A stretch of DNA of 64,000 bases, taken from assembly GCF_023954335.1 (NCBI RefSeq), contig NZ_JAMLIE010000001.1, positions 682,001 to 746,000 of the forward strand. The letters run 5' to 3'. Source of the DNA: Aquamicrobium sp. Its GTDB lineage: Bacteria > Pseudomonadota > Alphaproteobacteria > Rhizobiales > Rhizobiaceae. The notes below the pieces were generated by a model. That model ran no database searches, was not told the DNA's origin, and worked only from the letters and a program-made list of their open reading frames with translations. Of the stretch, positions 54,362-62,553 are shown piece by piece; the first letter of the stretch is position 1; each line of letters starts with the position of its first letter. Made by a program: the position numbers and the translations under genes.

Positions 54362-55831
54362 ATGGCGGGCACGAAACCGGAGCCGGCGAACATGGCGCAG
54401 GAAATCGAACTCAAGCTCGAGCTGACCCCCGAGGCGGCCGAGACGCTTCTCGCCTCCGGCGCGCTGGCCGCCGGGCCGAAGCGGCTCGAGCTGCGCACGC
54501 CCTATTTCGACACGCCCGACGGGCATCTGGCGAAGGCCGGGTTCTCACTGCGGATCAGGGATGCGGGCGGCGTCCGCACCCAGACCGTGAAGGCGGCGGG
54601 CACCGCGACGGCGGGCCTGTTCGCCCGGCCGGAATGGGAGCGGACGGTCGAGGACGACCGGCCGGTTCTCGACGATGCGACGCCGCTTCCCGCCCTTCTC
54701 GGGGCGCGGCTGCACGACATTGTCCCGATCTTCGAGATCCGCGTCGAGCGGCTGGTCTGGGACGTGCCGTGGGAGGAGGCGCTGGTCGAGGTCGTGCTCG
54801 ACCGCGGCCATGTCGTGGCCGGCGAGCGCAGCGCGCCGGTCTGCGAGATCGAGCTGGAGCTGAAGGAAGGCACGCCGGCGGCCCTGTTCTCGCTGGCGCG
54901 GCATCTCGACGGCATCGTCCCGCTCCATGTCGGCGTCGTCAACAAGGCCGAGCGCGGCCAGCGCCTGCTCGGCCCCGTCATCCGCTCGTTCAAGTCGGGC
55001 GAGGTCGCCCTGTCGCCGGAGATGAGCGCGGCGGACGCGTTCCGCGCGATCGCCGGCTCCTACCTGCGGCAATATCGCCTGAACGAGGCGGCCATCGACC
55101 GGGCGCACCCGGAGGCTGTGCATCAGGCGCGCGTCGCCCTGCGCCGGCTGCGCTCCGCCTTCTCGATCTTCGCGCCGATGCTGGAGGACGATTTTTTCGC
55201 CGGGCTGCGCGAGGAAACCAGATGGCTGGCGAACGCGCTCGGCGAGGCGCGCGACCTCGACGTGCTCCTGTCGGGCGGGACGGTCGAGCCGGAATTGCGC
55301 GGCCGCCTCGAACAGGCCTGCGACGAGGCCTATGGCCGGGCGCTGGCCGCGGTATCGTCGGCCCGGGCGCGGGCGCTGATGCTCGACCTGTCGCGCTGGC
55401 TGGCGCTGGGCGGCTGGCTCTCCCGCCCCGAGGGCGGCGTGCTGCGCGACGAGCCGGTGCGCGGCTTCGCGGGCGCGGCGCTCGACCGCTTCCGCCGCAG
55501 GGTCAAGAAGGGCGGGCGCGGCCTCGAAAACCTCACCGATGAGGCGCGTCACGTGCTGCGCAAGGACGCCAAGAAGCTGCGCTATGCGGCGGAGTTCTTC
55601 GCCTCCCTTTTCGCCGACAAACGGGGCAAGCGTCGGGGGCGGCGCTTCATCGAGGCGCTGTCGGCGTTGCAGGACAAGCTCGGCGCGCTCAACGACATCG
55701 CCATGTCGCAGCGCGTGCTGGGCGAGGGCGAGACCGCCGTGCCGGATTTCGACAGCGACAAGGCCGATTTGCTCGAGGAAGCTGCCGAGGCGCACGATGT
55801 GTTCCGCGATGCGAGGCCGTTCTGGCGCTAG
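54362..55831 (+). CDS. CYTH and CHAD domain-containing protein (inorganic triphosphatase-like)
   Basis: This 489-residue protein has a CYTH domain at the N-terminus, with the E-x-E-x-K metal/triphosphate motif in EIELKLEL and RTPYFDTPDGHLAKAGFSLRIR. A CHAD domain follows from about residue 215, with HQARVALRRLRSAFSIF and DAKKLRYAAEFFASLF, rich in conserved His, Arg and Lys. CYTH domains hydrolyse triphosphate; CHAD domains bind polyphosphate. Together they suggest polyphosphate-linked metabolism. A second ATG 30 bp in (54392) has a better ribosome site and may be the real start. Confidence 0.92.
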   Translation: MAGTKPEPANMAQEIELKLELTPEAAETLLASGALAAGPKRLELRTPYFDTPDGHLAKAGFSLRIRDAGGVRTQTVKAAGTATAGLFARPEWERTVEDDRPVLDDATPLPALLGARLHDIVPIFEIRVERLVWDVPWEEALVEVVLDRGHVVAGERSAPVCEIELELKEGTPAALFSLARHLDGIVPLHVGVVNKAERGQRLLGPVIRSFKSGEVALSPEMSAADAFRAIAGSYLRQYRLNEAAIDRAHPEAVHQARVALRRLRSAFSIFAPMLEDDFFAGLREETRWLANALGEARDLDVLLSGGTVEPELRGRLEQACDEAYGRALAAVSSARARALMLDLSRWLALGGWLSRPEGGVLRDEPVRGFAGAALDRFRRRVKKGGRGLENLTDEARHVLRKDAKKLRYAAEFFASLFADKRGKRRGRRFIEALSALQDKLGALNDIAMSQRVLGEGETAVPDFDSDKADLLEEAAEAHDVFRDARPFWR

Positions 55832-55872
55832 GATTCTCGCGAGATGCGTGCCGGTCTAAGGAGAGGGCCGCG

Positions 55873-57114
55873 ATGAATTCCGGTCCGGCTGAGCCTCCGG
55901 AGACGGTATCTGTGCAGCAGGGCACGGCCGGCGAGGTGCTGGCCGCCTTCCTGAAGCTCGGGCTCACCTCCTTCGGCGGGCCGATCGCGCATCTGGGCTA
56001 TTTCCGCGAGGAGTTCGTCGCCCGCCGCCGCTGGATCGACGATCGCGCCTATGCCGATCTGGTCGCGCTCTGCCAGTTCCTGCCCGGCCCGGCATCGAGC
56101 CAGGTCGGCTTCGCGCTCGGCCTGCAACGCGCCGGCGCGAAGGGCGCGCTCGCGGCCTGGGCGGGCTTCACCCTGCCGTCCGCCATCCTTCTCGTGCTGT
56201 TCGCCTGGTCGGCGGGCGCGCTCGCCGGCCCGCTCGGCCTCGGCCTCCTGCACGGGCTCAAGGTGATGGCGGTCGCCATCGTCGCGCAGGCGGTTCTAGG
56301 CATGACCCGCACGCTCTGCCCGGATCGCCAGCGAGCCGGCATCGCCGTGGCGGCGGTGGTGATCGTGACGGTCCTCGGCGGAGTTTTCGGCCAGTTCGCG
56401 GCGATCCTCGCCGGCGCGCTGGCCGGTCTGTGGCTGTGCCACGGCGACGGTGCGGGGCAGAGGCTGGATGCCGGGCTTCATTTCCCGGTATCGAAGGCGG
56501 CCGGCGTCGCGGCGCTCGCGGTCTTCGCCCTCCTTCTCGTCGGCCTGCCGCTTCTGGCGGCTGCGGTTCCCGTGCAGGCGCTGGCGGTGGTCGACGCGTT
56601 CTACCGCGCCGGCGCGCTGGTGTTCGGCGGGGGCCATGTCGTGCTGCCGCTGCTCGAGGCGGAGATCGTCGCGCCCGGCTGGGTCTCCGCCGACGCCTTC
56701 CTTGCCGGCTATGGCGCGGCGCAGGCCGTGCCGGGGCCGCTGTTCACCTTCGCCGCTTTCCTCGGCACGCTGCTGGAGCCCGCTCCGAACGGCATCGCCG
56801 GGGCGGCGCTGGCGCTTGTCGCGATCTTCCTGCCCGGCCTTTTGCTGCTGACCGGGGCGCTGCCGTTCTGGAGCGCGCTCAGGGCGCGGCCGCGGGTCCG
56901 CGCGCCGATGGCCGGGGTCAACGCGGCGGTGGTCGGGATTCTCGGCGTGGCGCTCTACGACCCGGTCTGGACGGGCGCGATCCGGCGGCCGGAGGATTTC
57001 GCGCTGGCGCTCGTCTGCTTTTCGGCGCTGACCGTGTGGAAGAGCCCGCCCTGGATCGTGGTGCTCATCGCGGCGGCGGGCGGAGCCGGCCTCGCCCTGC
57101 TGCGATCGTCGTGA
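55873..57114 (+). CDS. chrA: Chromate transporter, ChrA family
   Basis: This 413-residue membrane protein is a two-domain ChrA. The N-terminal half contains KLGLTSFGGPIAHLGYFREE and CQFLPGPASSQVGFALG, and the C-terminal half the related FGGGHVVLPLLEAEIV and GAAQAVPGPLFTFAAFLG. It is expected to extrude chromate, using the proton or sulfate gradient. No chrB or chrF regulator is adjacent, so regulation cannot be told. Confidence 0.93.
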   Translation: MNSGPAEPPETVSVQQGTAGEVLAAFLKLGLTSFGGPIAHLGYFREEFVARRRWIDDRAYADLVALCQFLPGPASSQVGFALGLQRAGAKGALAAWAGFTLPSAILLVLFAWSAGALAGPLGLGLLHGLKVMAVAIVAQAVLGMTRTLCPDRQRAGIAVAAVVIVTVLGGVFGQFAAILAGALAGLWLCHGDGAGQRLDAGLHFPVSKAAGVAALAVFALLLVGLPLLAAAVPVQALAVVDAFYRAGALVFGGGHVVLPLLEAEIVAPGWVSADAFLAGYGAAQAVPGPLFTFAAFLGTLLEPAPNGIAGAALALVAIFLPGLLLLTGALPFWSALRARPRVRAPMAGVNAAVVGILGVALYDPVWTGAIRRPEDFALALVCFSALTVWKSPPWIVVLIAAAGGAGLALLRSS

Positions 57115-57118
57115 AGGG

Positions 57119-57856
57119 TCATATCCGCTCGCCGATGCGTGCGGCCTTTTCCTTGGCCAGCAGGATCAGCTCGGGAATCGCGGTCGCGTAGTCGCGGTCC
57201 TTGTAGCGGGCGAAGGTCAGGCTGCCGTAGATCTTGCCGTTCTGCATCTTGATCGGCACGGAGATGCCGACGAGATGGGCGTCGAGCTCGCTGGAGACGA
57301 TGTAACCATCCGTCCGCAGCTTCTTGAGTTTTTTGCGAAAGCCGGCCCAGTCCTCGGCGATCTTCTTCTGCCTGATCTCGTTCTCGAACAGGAGATAGAC
57401 GTTCTTCAACTCGGCCGAGGGCAGGTGGGACAGGACGATGCGGGACGGGCCGCCCTGAAGCAGGTTCATCGATTTCCCGCGGTCCATCTCGAGGCGGATC
57501 GTCTCGTCCGTCTTGTCCTCGTAGACCGACAGGATCTTGTCGCCGTAGAAGCGCGAGATCATGATCGTGCCGCTGACCGCGTCGCGGGCGTCCCGCAGGA
57601 TCTCGTCGGCGGCCTTGAGGACGGGGTCCGACAGGCGCACCGTCCTGTCGATCTCGATGAAGCGCGGGCCGAGGATGTAGGAGCCCGAGATGTTGGTCAG
57701 GATGCCGTAGGACTGCATGCTCCTGAGATAGCGGTAGACGGTCGATTTCTTCAGGTCGAGCGTTTCCGAAAGCTCGTTCGCCGTCCAGCGCGGGTGGGTC
57801 TCGGTGAAGCAGCCGATGATCGCGAAGAACCGGTTGATGCTCTCTGACTCGTTCAT
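57119..57856 (-). CDS. IclR family transcriptional regulator
   Basis: This 245-residue regulator has an N-terminal winged helix (RWTANELSETLDLKKSTVYRYLRSM) and a C-terminal IclR effector domain with GGPSRIVLSHLP and SSELDAHLVGISVPIK. It is divergent from the P450 gene that starts at 58077 and likely controls it through the AT-rich intergenic region. It is convergent with chrA, 4 bp apart. Confidence 0.9.
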   Translation of the reverse strand: MNESESINRFFAIIGCFTETHPRWTANELSETLDLKKSTVYRYLRSMQSYGILTNISGSYILGPRFIEIDRTVRLSDPVLKAADEILRDARDAVSGTIMISRFYGDKILSVYEDKTDETIRLEMDRGKSMNLLQGGPSRIVLSHLPSAELKNVYLLFENEIRQKKIAEDWAGFRKKLKKLRTDGYIVSSELDAHLVGISVPIKMQNGKIYGSLTFARYKDRDYATAIPELILLAKEKAARIGERI

Positions 57857-57977
57857 CGTCGCGCCTTCATGAAACCCGCCTGATTCTTTCCAGTCCCTTG
57901 TTACCGCAGCCCCGCCCGTTCGTCTTCCGTGCGGCCGGCCGGGCCGGCGCCGCGCCCGCCGTCCCTCGCAGGAGCGT

Positions 57978-57990
57978 TGTGCGATGCACA
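57978..57990. promoter_or_regulatory. Candidate operator between IclR and P450 genes
   Basis: TGTGC-GAT-GCACA is a perfect 5-3-5 palindrome in the 220-bp divergent region. It is followed by an AT-rich stretch (about 57991-58050) unlike the surrounding DNA, which probably contains the P450-operon promoter. The likely binder is the IclR protein encoded next to it. Confidence 0.5.
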
Positions 57991-58076
57991 TAATATCCTA
58001 TTTTCTCATATATTGCAAAAATCCAGATTTCTTGTTATTTGACATTTATCAAGGTCGTGCCTTTCCGGAGCCCCAG

Positions 58077-59303
58077 ATGTCCTCTTCCCACCCCTATTCC
58101 CATGAGCTCGACTGGCCGGAGGATATCGGCCCGTTCGATGCGGTCAGCTTCTCCATCCAGGCCGATCCGTTTCCTTATTATGCATGGATGCGCGACAATG
58201 CCCCGGCCCTGCGCACCTCGACGCCCTCCGGCGACGTCTGGTTCCTCTCGCGCTACGAGGACATCCGTCAGGCGTTCCGCTCGCCCAAGGTGTTCGGCTC
58301 GCAGGTCATGGATCCTTACCTGCTGCGCTTCCTGACCATCCTCGATTCGCCCGACCATCCGCGCCTGCGCCGCGCCGTGGCGCCGCATTTCATTCCGAAA
58401 TCGCTGGAGGCGCTGCGGCCGGGCGTCGCCGCGCAGGCCCGCCAACTCCTCGGCGATCTGGCGGCGGCCGGCGGTGGCGACATCGTCAACGGCTTCGCCT
58501 TGCCGCTGACCATGAAGACCATCGCCTCCGTCCTCGGCCTGCGCTTTTCCGAGATCGACCAGCTGAAGGAATGGTCGGACGCCATGTCGAGCTATTTCGG
58601 CCGGGTGGGGCGCAACGCCCCCGGCGCCGCCGGCGACAAGGAGACGACGGCCGAGTTCTTCCAGTTCCTCGAAGGCGAGATGAAGGAGGCGCACGCCAGG
58701 GGCGAGGAATCGCTCATCGCCAAGCTCTACGGCCAGTATCTCAGCGGCGACCTCACCCATGACGAGGCCGTTCACATGGTCGGCTTCATGTTCGTCGCCG
58801 GCCACGAGACGACGACGATCATCATCGCCAACCTGATGACGACGCTGTCCGAGCATCCCGACCTCATCGTCCGGCTGCGCGGCGACGACACCCTGCTCGC
58901 CCCTTGCGTCGAGGAGCAGGTCCGCTACCGCGGGACGCTGCAGCGCGTCAGCCGCATGACCTACGAGGACGCCGAGGTCGCCGGCGTCACCATTCCCAAG
59001 GGCTCCTTCGTCAAGCTGCTGCCGGGCTCGGCAAACCGCGACCGGACCGTCTTCGACAATGCCGACATGTTCGACATCGGCCGCGACAACGCTGCCCATA
59101 TCGGCTTCGGCCACGGCATTCACATGTGCCTCGGCGCGCCGCTGGCGCGGCTGGAGGCGACCGCCGCGCTCAAGGAGTTCAGCGCGGTGATGGACGGCAT
59201 CGCCATCGATCGCTCCAAGCCGATCATCTATGTCGAGGGCGGCAACATGGCCAATTCCGGCCCCTCCTCGATGCATGTGAAGCTCGAGCCGCGGGCGGCC
59301 TGA
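58077..59303 (+). CDS. Cytochrome P450 of a class I (ferredoxin-dependent) system
   Basis: This 408-residue soluble bacterial P450 has the I-helix motif VAGHETTT, the K-helix E-x-x-R (EEQVRYRG), and the heme-binding FGHGIHMCLG with its Cys ligand. The start MSSSHPYSHELDW has GGAG 7 bases upstream; the open frame extends upstream into AT-rich non-coding DNA. It is followed at once by its own ferredoxin reductase (1-bp overlap) and [2Fe-2S] ferredoxin, as in camphor- or cineole-type systems. It likely hydroxylates a small hydrophobic catabolic substrate, not identified here. Confidence 0.93.
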   Translation: MSSSHPYSHELDWPEDIGPFDAVSFSIQADPFPYYAWMRDNAPALRTSTPSGDVWFLSRYEDIRQAFRSPKVFGSQVMDPYLLRFLTILDSPDHPRLRRAVAPHFIPKSLEALRPGVAAQARQLLGDLAAAGGGDIVNGFALPLTMKTIASVLGLRFSEIDQLKEWSDAMSSYFGRVGRNAPGAAGDKETTAEFFQFLEGEMKEAHARGEESLIAKLYGQYLSGDLTHDEAVHMVGFMFVAGHETTTIIIANLMTTLSEHPDLIVRLRGDDTLLAPCVEEQVRYRGTLQRVSRMTYEDAEVAGVTIPKGSFVKLLPGSANRDRTVFDNADMFDIGRDNAAHIGFGHGIHMCLGAPLARLEATAALKEFSAVMDGIAIDRSKPIIYVEGGNMANSGPSSMHVKLEPRAA

Positions 59304-60544
59304 TGGCGCATTTCGACACGGTGATCGTCGGCGCCGGCCATGGCGGCACCGCCGTGGCCGACCAGCTCCGGCGCCACAAATACGAAGGCACGATCGGCAT
59401 CGTCGAGGCGCAGCCCGGCCTGCCCTACGAGCGGCCGCATCTGTCGAAGGGCGCGCTCTATGCCGAGGGCGCGCGGCCGAAGGTGCCGCTGCGCGGCGAC
59501 AAATGGCTGCGCACCCGGCGCGTCACGCTGCTCGGCGGGGCCGGGGTCGCGACCGTCGACATGGACGAGCGCAGGCTGACGCTCTCCTGCGGCATGGAAA
59601 TCGGCTACGGCAAGCTGGTTCTGGCGACCGGGGTGCAGCCGCGCCAGCCGTCCTATTCGGCGCGGGTCCCGATGGCGCTCGGCACGCCGGCGGATGCGTG
59701 CCGCGTTCTCGACGCGCTCCGCGCGATACGCTCGCTGGCGGTGGTCGGCGGCGGCTTCGTCGGGCTGGAGGTCGCCTCGGCGGCGGCCGCGCGCGGCATC
59801 GGGGTTTTCATCTTCGAACGCGAGGATCGCCTTCTCAAGCGCGCGCTGGGCGCGGACGTGTCGGAAACCATTCGCCGCGCCCATGAAGGCGCGGGCGCGA
59901 CGGTGCTGCTCGGCTCGGCCGTCGACGACATCGTCCGCCTCGACGACGGCGGCTACAGGATCGTCTGCGGCGACAGGAACGTCGTCGTCGACGAGGTGCT
60001 TGCCGGCGTCGGCTCGGTCCCGCTCCTGCCTGCCTTCAAGGGCCGTACTCCGCGCCTCGACAACGGCTTCGTCGTCACCGGCCGGCATGGCACGACCGAT
60101 GTCGAGGGCGTCTATGCCGTCGGCGACGTCGCGCGCATCGTCGCCGACGACGGCGCGCCGCTGCCCTACTCGCCCTGCATCGAGAACGCGCTCCACTCGG
60201 CCGAGATGGCCGCGCGCCACATCGCCGGCGGCCCCGCCGGGGGCAGGGCCTACGTCCAGATCCTGTGGACCGACCAGATGGGGCTGAAGGTCCGCTCCGC
60301 CGGCAGCATGGCGGGCGCGGAGGCAGCCGCCGAGCGGATCGATCTCGACGGCGCCGGCAACGCCTACGTCGTCATCTGCCGCGATGCCCGCAACGTCGTG
60401 ACCGGCATGGAATCGGTGAATTTTCCCAAGGTGCAGACCGTGGGGAAGCGGGCCGTGAGCGAAGAATGGACCGTCGATCGATTCATCGATCAGGTCGTCA
60501 ACCCCGACAGAGATGTCGCTAATCATCCAGACAAGGTGAGCTGA
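59303..60544 (+). CDS. NAD(P)H-dependent ferredoxin reductase (putidaredoxin reductase type)
   Basis: This 413-residue FAD protein has a FAD-binding GxGxxG motif at the N-terminus (VIVGAGHGGTAVADQL) and an NAD-binding motif in the middle (VVGGGFVGLEVASAAAARG). YAVGDVARI is the second FAD signature. YERPHLSKGAL is typical of putidaredoxin reductases. It passes electrons from NAD(P)H to the [2Fe-2S] ferredoxin encoded next. It overlaps the P450 stop by one base. Confidence 0.94.
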   Translation: MAHFDTVIVGAGHGGTAVADQLRRHKYEGTIGIVEAQPGLPYERPHLSKGALYAEGARPKVPLRGDKWLRTRRVTLLGGAGVATVDMDERRLTLSCGMEIGYGKLVLATGVQPRQPSYSARVPMALGTPADACRVLDALRAIRSLAVVGGGFVGLEVASAAAARGIGVFIFEREDRLLKRALGADVSETIRRAHEGAGATVLLGSAVDDIVRLDDGGYRIVCGDRNVVVDEVLAGVGSVPLLPAFKGRTPRLDNGFVVTGRHGTTDVEGVYAVGDVARIVADDGAPLPYSPCIENALHSAEMAARHIAGGPAGGRAYVQILWTDQMGLKVRSAGSMAGAEAAAERIDLDGAGNAYVVICRDARNVVTGMESVNFPKVQTVGKRAVSEEWTVDRFIDQVVNPDRDVANHPDKVS

Positions 60545-60550
60545 CCGAGC

Positions 60551-60868
60551 ATGGCAACGAAAACGATTACCGTCACCGATATCGACAGCAAGGAATACGA
60601 CGTCGAGCTGATCGACGGCCAGAGCCTGATGGAGGTGATGCGCGATTCCGGCCTTTCCGTCCTCGCGACATGCGGCGGCACCTGCTCGTGCGCGACCTGC
60701 CACGTCTATCTCGACGGCGAGTGGCCCGAGCACCTGACCGTTCCCGGCGGCGAGGAGCTCGACATCCTCGAAGGCACCGGCCAGTACGAGCCGGGCCGCT
60801 CGCGGCTGTCGTGCCAGATCCCGTGCGCCGAGGTCGAGGGCGGGCGGCTGACCGTCGCGCCGGACTGA
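60551..60868 (+). CDS. [2Fe-2S] ferredoxin (putidaredoxin/adrenodoxin type)
   Basis: This 105-residue protein has the C-x5-C-x2-C cluster motif in ATCGGTCSCATCHVY and the fourth ligand in LSCQIP. Length and spacing match vertebrate-type ferredoxins such as putidaredoxin. It carries single electrons from the reductase to the P450 in this operon. It begins 6 bp after the reductase gene. Confidence 0.95.
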   Translation: MATKTITVTDIDSKEYDVELIDGQSLMEVMRDSGLSVLATCGGTCSCATCHVYLDGEWPEHLTVPGGEELDILEGTGQYEPGRSRLSCQIPCAEVEGGRLTVAPD

Positions 60869-60879
60869 TCGGAGCCGAG

Positions 60880-61683
60880 ATGACCACGCTGATCCCCGCA
60901 AGCACCGGGCTGCATCACGTTCTCGACGGCGGCCGCCGCGGCGAGCCCGCCCTCGTGTTCGTCAATTCCCTCGGCACCGACCATCGCATGTGGTCCGACC
61001 TGTGCGACAGGCTGCCCGCCGGCCTGCGCGCCATCCGCTACGACAAGATCGGCCATGGCCTGTCGGCCGCCGGCCCGCGTCGGCGCATCGGCATGGGCGA
61101 GCTTGTCGACGATCTCGAACGGGTGCTCGAAGCCCACGAATGCCCGGCCGCGTGCCTGGTCGGCGCCTCGATCGGCGGGCATATCGCCGCCCTCCTTGCC
61201 GCTCGGCGTCCCGACCTCGTCAAGGGCCTCGTCATCGTCGGCTCGACGCCGACCATGGGCACGCCGCAGATGTGGATGCGCCGGTTCTTCGACGTCGCGA
61301 CGTCCGGGATGGACACGCTGGCGCGGCAGATGGTGCAGCGCTGGTTCCCGGCCGGGTTCCTCGCCGCCAATCCGCCGGTCGCGGCGCTCTACGAGACGAT
61401 GGTCGCCCGCTGCGATGTCGCTACCTATTGCGAGATATGCCAGGCGCTGATCGAGTCCGATGTCTCGCAGGCTCTGCGCGACCTGGAGATCGCGCCGCTG
61501 CTCGTCTGCGGCGAGGAGGATGTCAGCGCATCGCCCGCCGCCATGCTGGCCATGGCGCAGGTGATGGGCGGCGCGCGGCTCGAAATCCTCGAAGGCTGCG
61601 GCCACATGCCGGCCGCGCAGCAGCCGGAGGCGATGGCCGCGCTGATCGGCGAATACGCTGCTGCCGTGGGGATTGGAAGATAG
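60880..61683 (+). CDS. Alpha/beta hydrolase (3-oxoadipate enol-lactonase-like)
   Basis: This 267-residue hydrolase has an oxyanion-hole region VFVNSLGTDHRMW, a nucleophile elbow GASIGG with the catalytic Ser, Asp in GEEDVSAS, and His in GCGHMPAA. The VNSLGTDHRMW segment recalls PcaD-type lactonases. It is 11 bp after the ferredoxin and is the last gene of the P450 operon. A plausible role is opening a lactone or ester produced after oxygenation. Confidence 0.88.
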   Translation: MTTLIPASTGLHHVLDGGRRGEPALVFVNSLGTDHRMWSDLCDRLPAGLRAIRYDKIGHGLSAAGPRRRIGMGELVDDLERVLEAHECPAACLVGASIGGHIAALLAARRPDLVKGLVIVGSTPTMGTPQMWMRRFFDVATSGMDTLARQMVQRWFPAGFLAANPPVAALYETMVARCDVATYCEICQALIESDVSQALRDLEIAPLLVCGEEDVSASPAAMLAMAQVMGGARLEILEGCGHMPAAQQPEAMAALIGEYAAAVGIGR

Positions 61684-61685
61684 AC

Positions 61686-61707
61686 AGCCGGCGCAGTATC
61701 GCCGGCT
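61686..61707. terminator. Bidirectional terminator hairpin
   Basis: AGCCGGCG and CGCCGGCT form a perfect 8-bp stem with a 6-base loop, followed by TTTGG. It sits in the 33 bp between the convergent hydrolase and IclR genes and can serve both. Confidence 0.6.
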
Positions 61708-61716
61708 TTGGTGGGG

Positions 61717-62553
61717 TCAATCCCGTTCCGCGCCGGCTGCTGCTACGCCTGCATCGGGCGCCATGCCGGCGCTCGCATCCTTCTCCAGCAGCTTGCCGAT
61801 ACGGTCTGCGGTGGCCTCGAGCGCGGGCAGGACGAGCGACAATTGCTGGTCGCGGCTTCCCGCCGTGTTGAGGACGAGGCTGCTGATCGCGGCGACCGGC
61901 TCGCCGAACGCCTTGATCGGCACGCCGACGGCCCAGATCAGCGACTGGTAAAGCTCGTTCAGGTAGATTTCCTGCGCGAAGGCGTGGCCGGTGCGCCGCG
62001 CCGCCTCGATCCGCTCGTTGAGCGTCTCCCACAGCGAGGGCTCGGCGTCCCACCGGTCCTGGCTCTTGCGCAGCAGGTCGAGGATGCGCTCGCGCTCGGG
62101 CCGGTCGAGCGCGGCGAGATAGGCGGTGCCGACGCCGGTCGCCAGCAGCGGGATCTGCGCGCCGAGGCGGCCGGGGATCGACATGCCGTTGGCGCTGCGG
62201 TTGGAGTAGACGATGATCATCGAGCGGCCTTCGAGGACCGCGAGGTTCGACGGCCAGCCGATGCGGCTGCGCAGGTCCTCGATCAGGGGCTCGGCGAGCT
62301 GCACGAGGCGCGAGCGCGCGTCGTAGCCGCGGCTCAGCGATTTCGTCCGCGCGGTCACGCCGAAGACCTGCTGGCCGGGATAGCGGTAGACATAGCCGGC
62401 TTCGATGAGCGTTTCGATGATGCGCACGGCGGTGGGCTGGGGCAGGCGGCAGGCCTTGCTGACTTCCGAGGCGGTCAGGGGACCGTTCTCGCTGACGACC
62501 CGCAACACTTCGAGCCCGCGCAGAATGGCCCTGACGGGCTCGAATGACGTCAT
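61717..62553 (-). CDS. IclR family transcriptional regulator (second copy)
   Basis: This 278-residue regulator has an N-terminal winged helix (PLTASEVSKACRLPQPTAVRIIETL) and an IclR effector domain with NRSANGMSIPGRLGAQIPLL. It also has VGVPIKAFGEPVAAISS near the C-terminus. Its ATG overlaps the stop of the E1 dehydrogenase gene by 4 bp (ATGA), so it is cotranscribed with that enzyme. It may respond to a product of the same catabolic pathway. Confidence 0.9.
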   Translation of the reverse strand: MTSFEPVRAILRGLEVLRVVSENGPLTASEVSKACRLPQPTAVRIIETLIEAGYVYRYPGQQVFGVTARTKSLSRGYDARSRLVQLAEPLIEDLRSRIGWPSNLAVLEGRSMIIVYSNRSANGMSIPGRLGAQIPLLATGVGTAYLAALDRPERERILDLLRKSQDRWDAEPSLWETLNERIEAARRTGHAFAQEIYLNELYQSLIWAVGVPIKAFGEPVAAISSLVLNTAGSRDQQLSLVLPALEATADRIGKLLEKDASAGMAPDAGVAAAGAERD

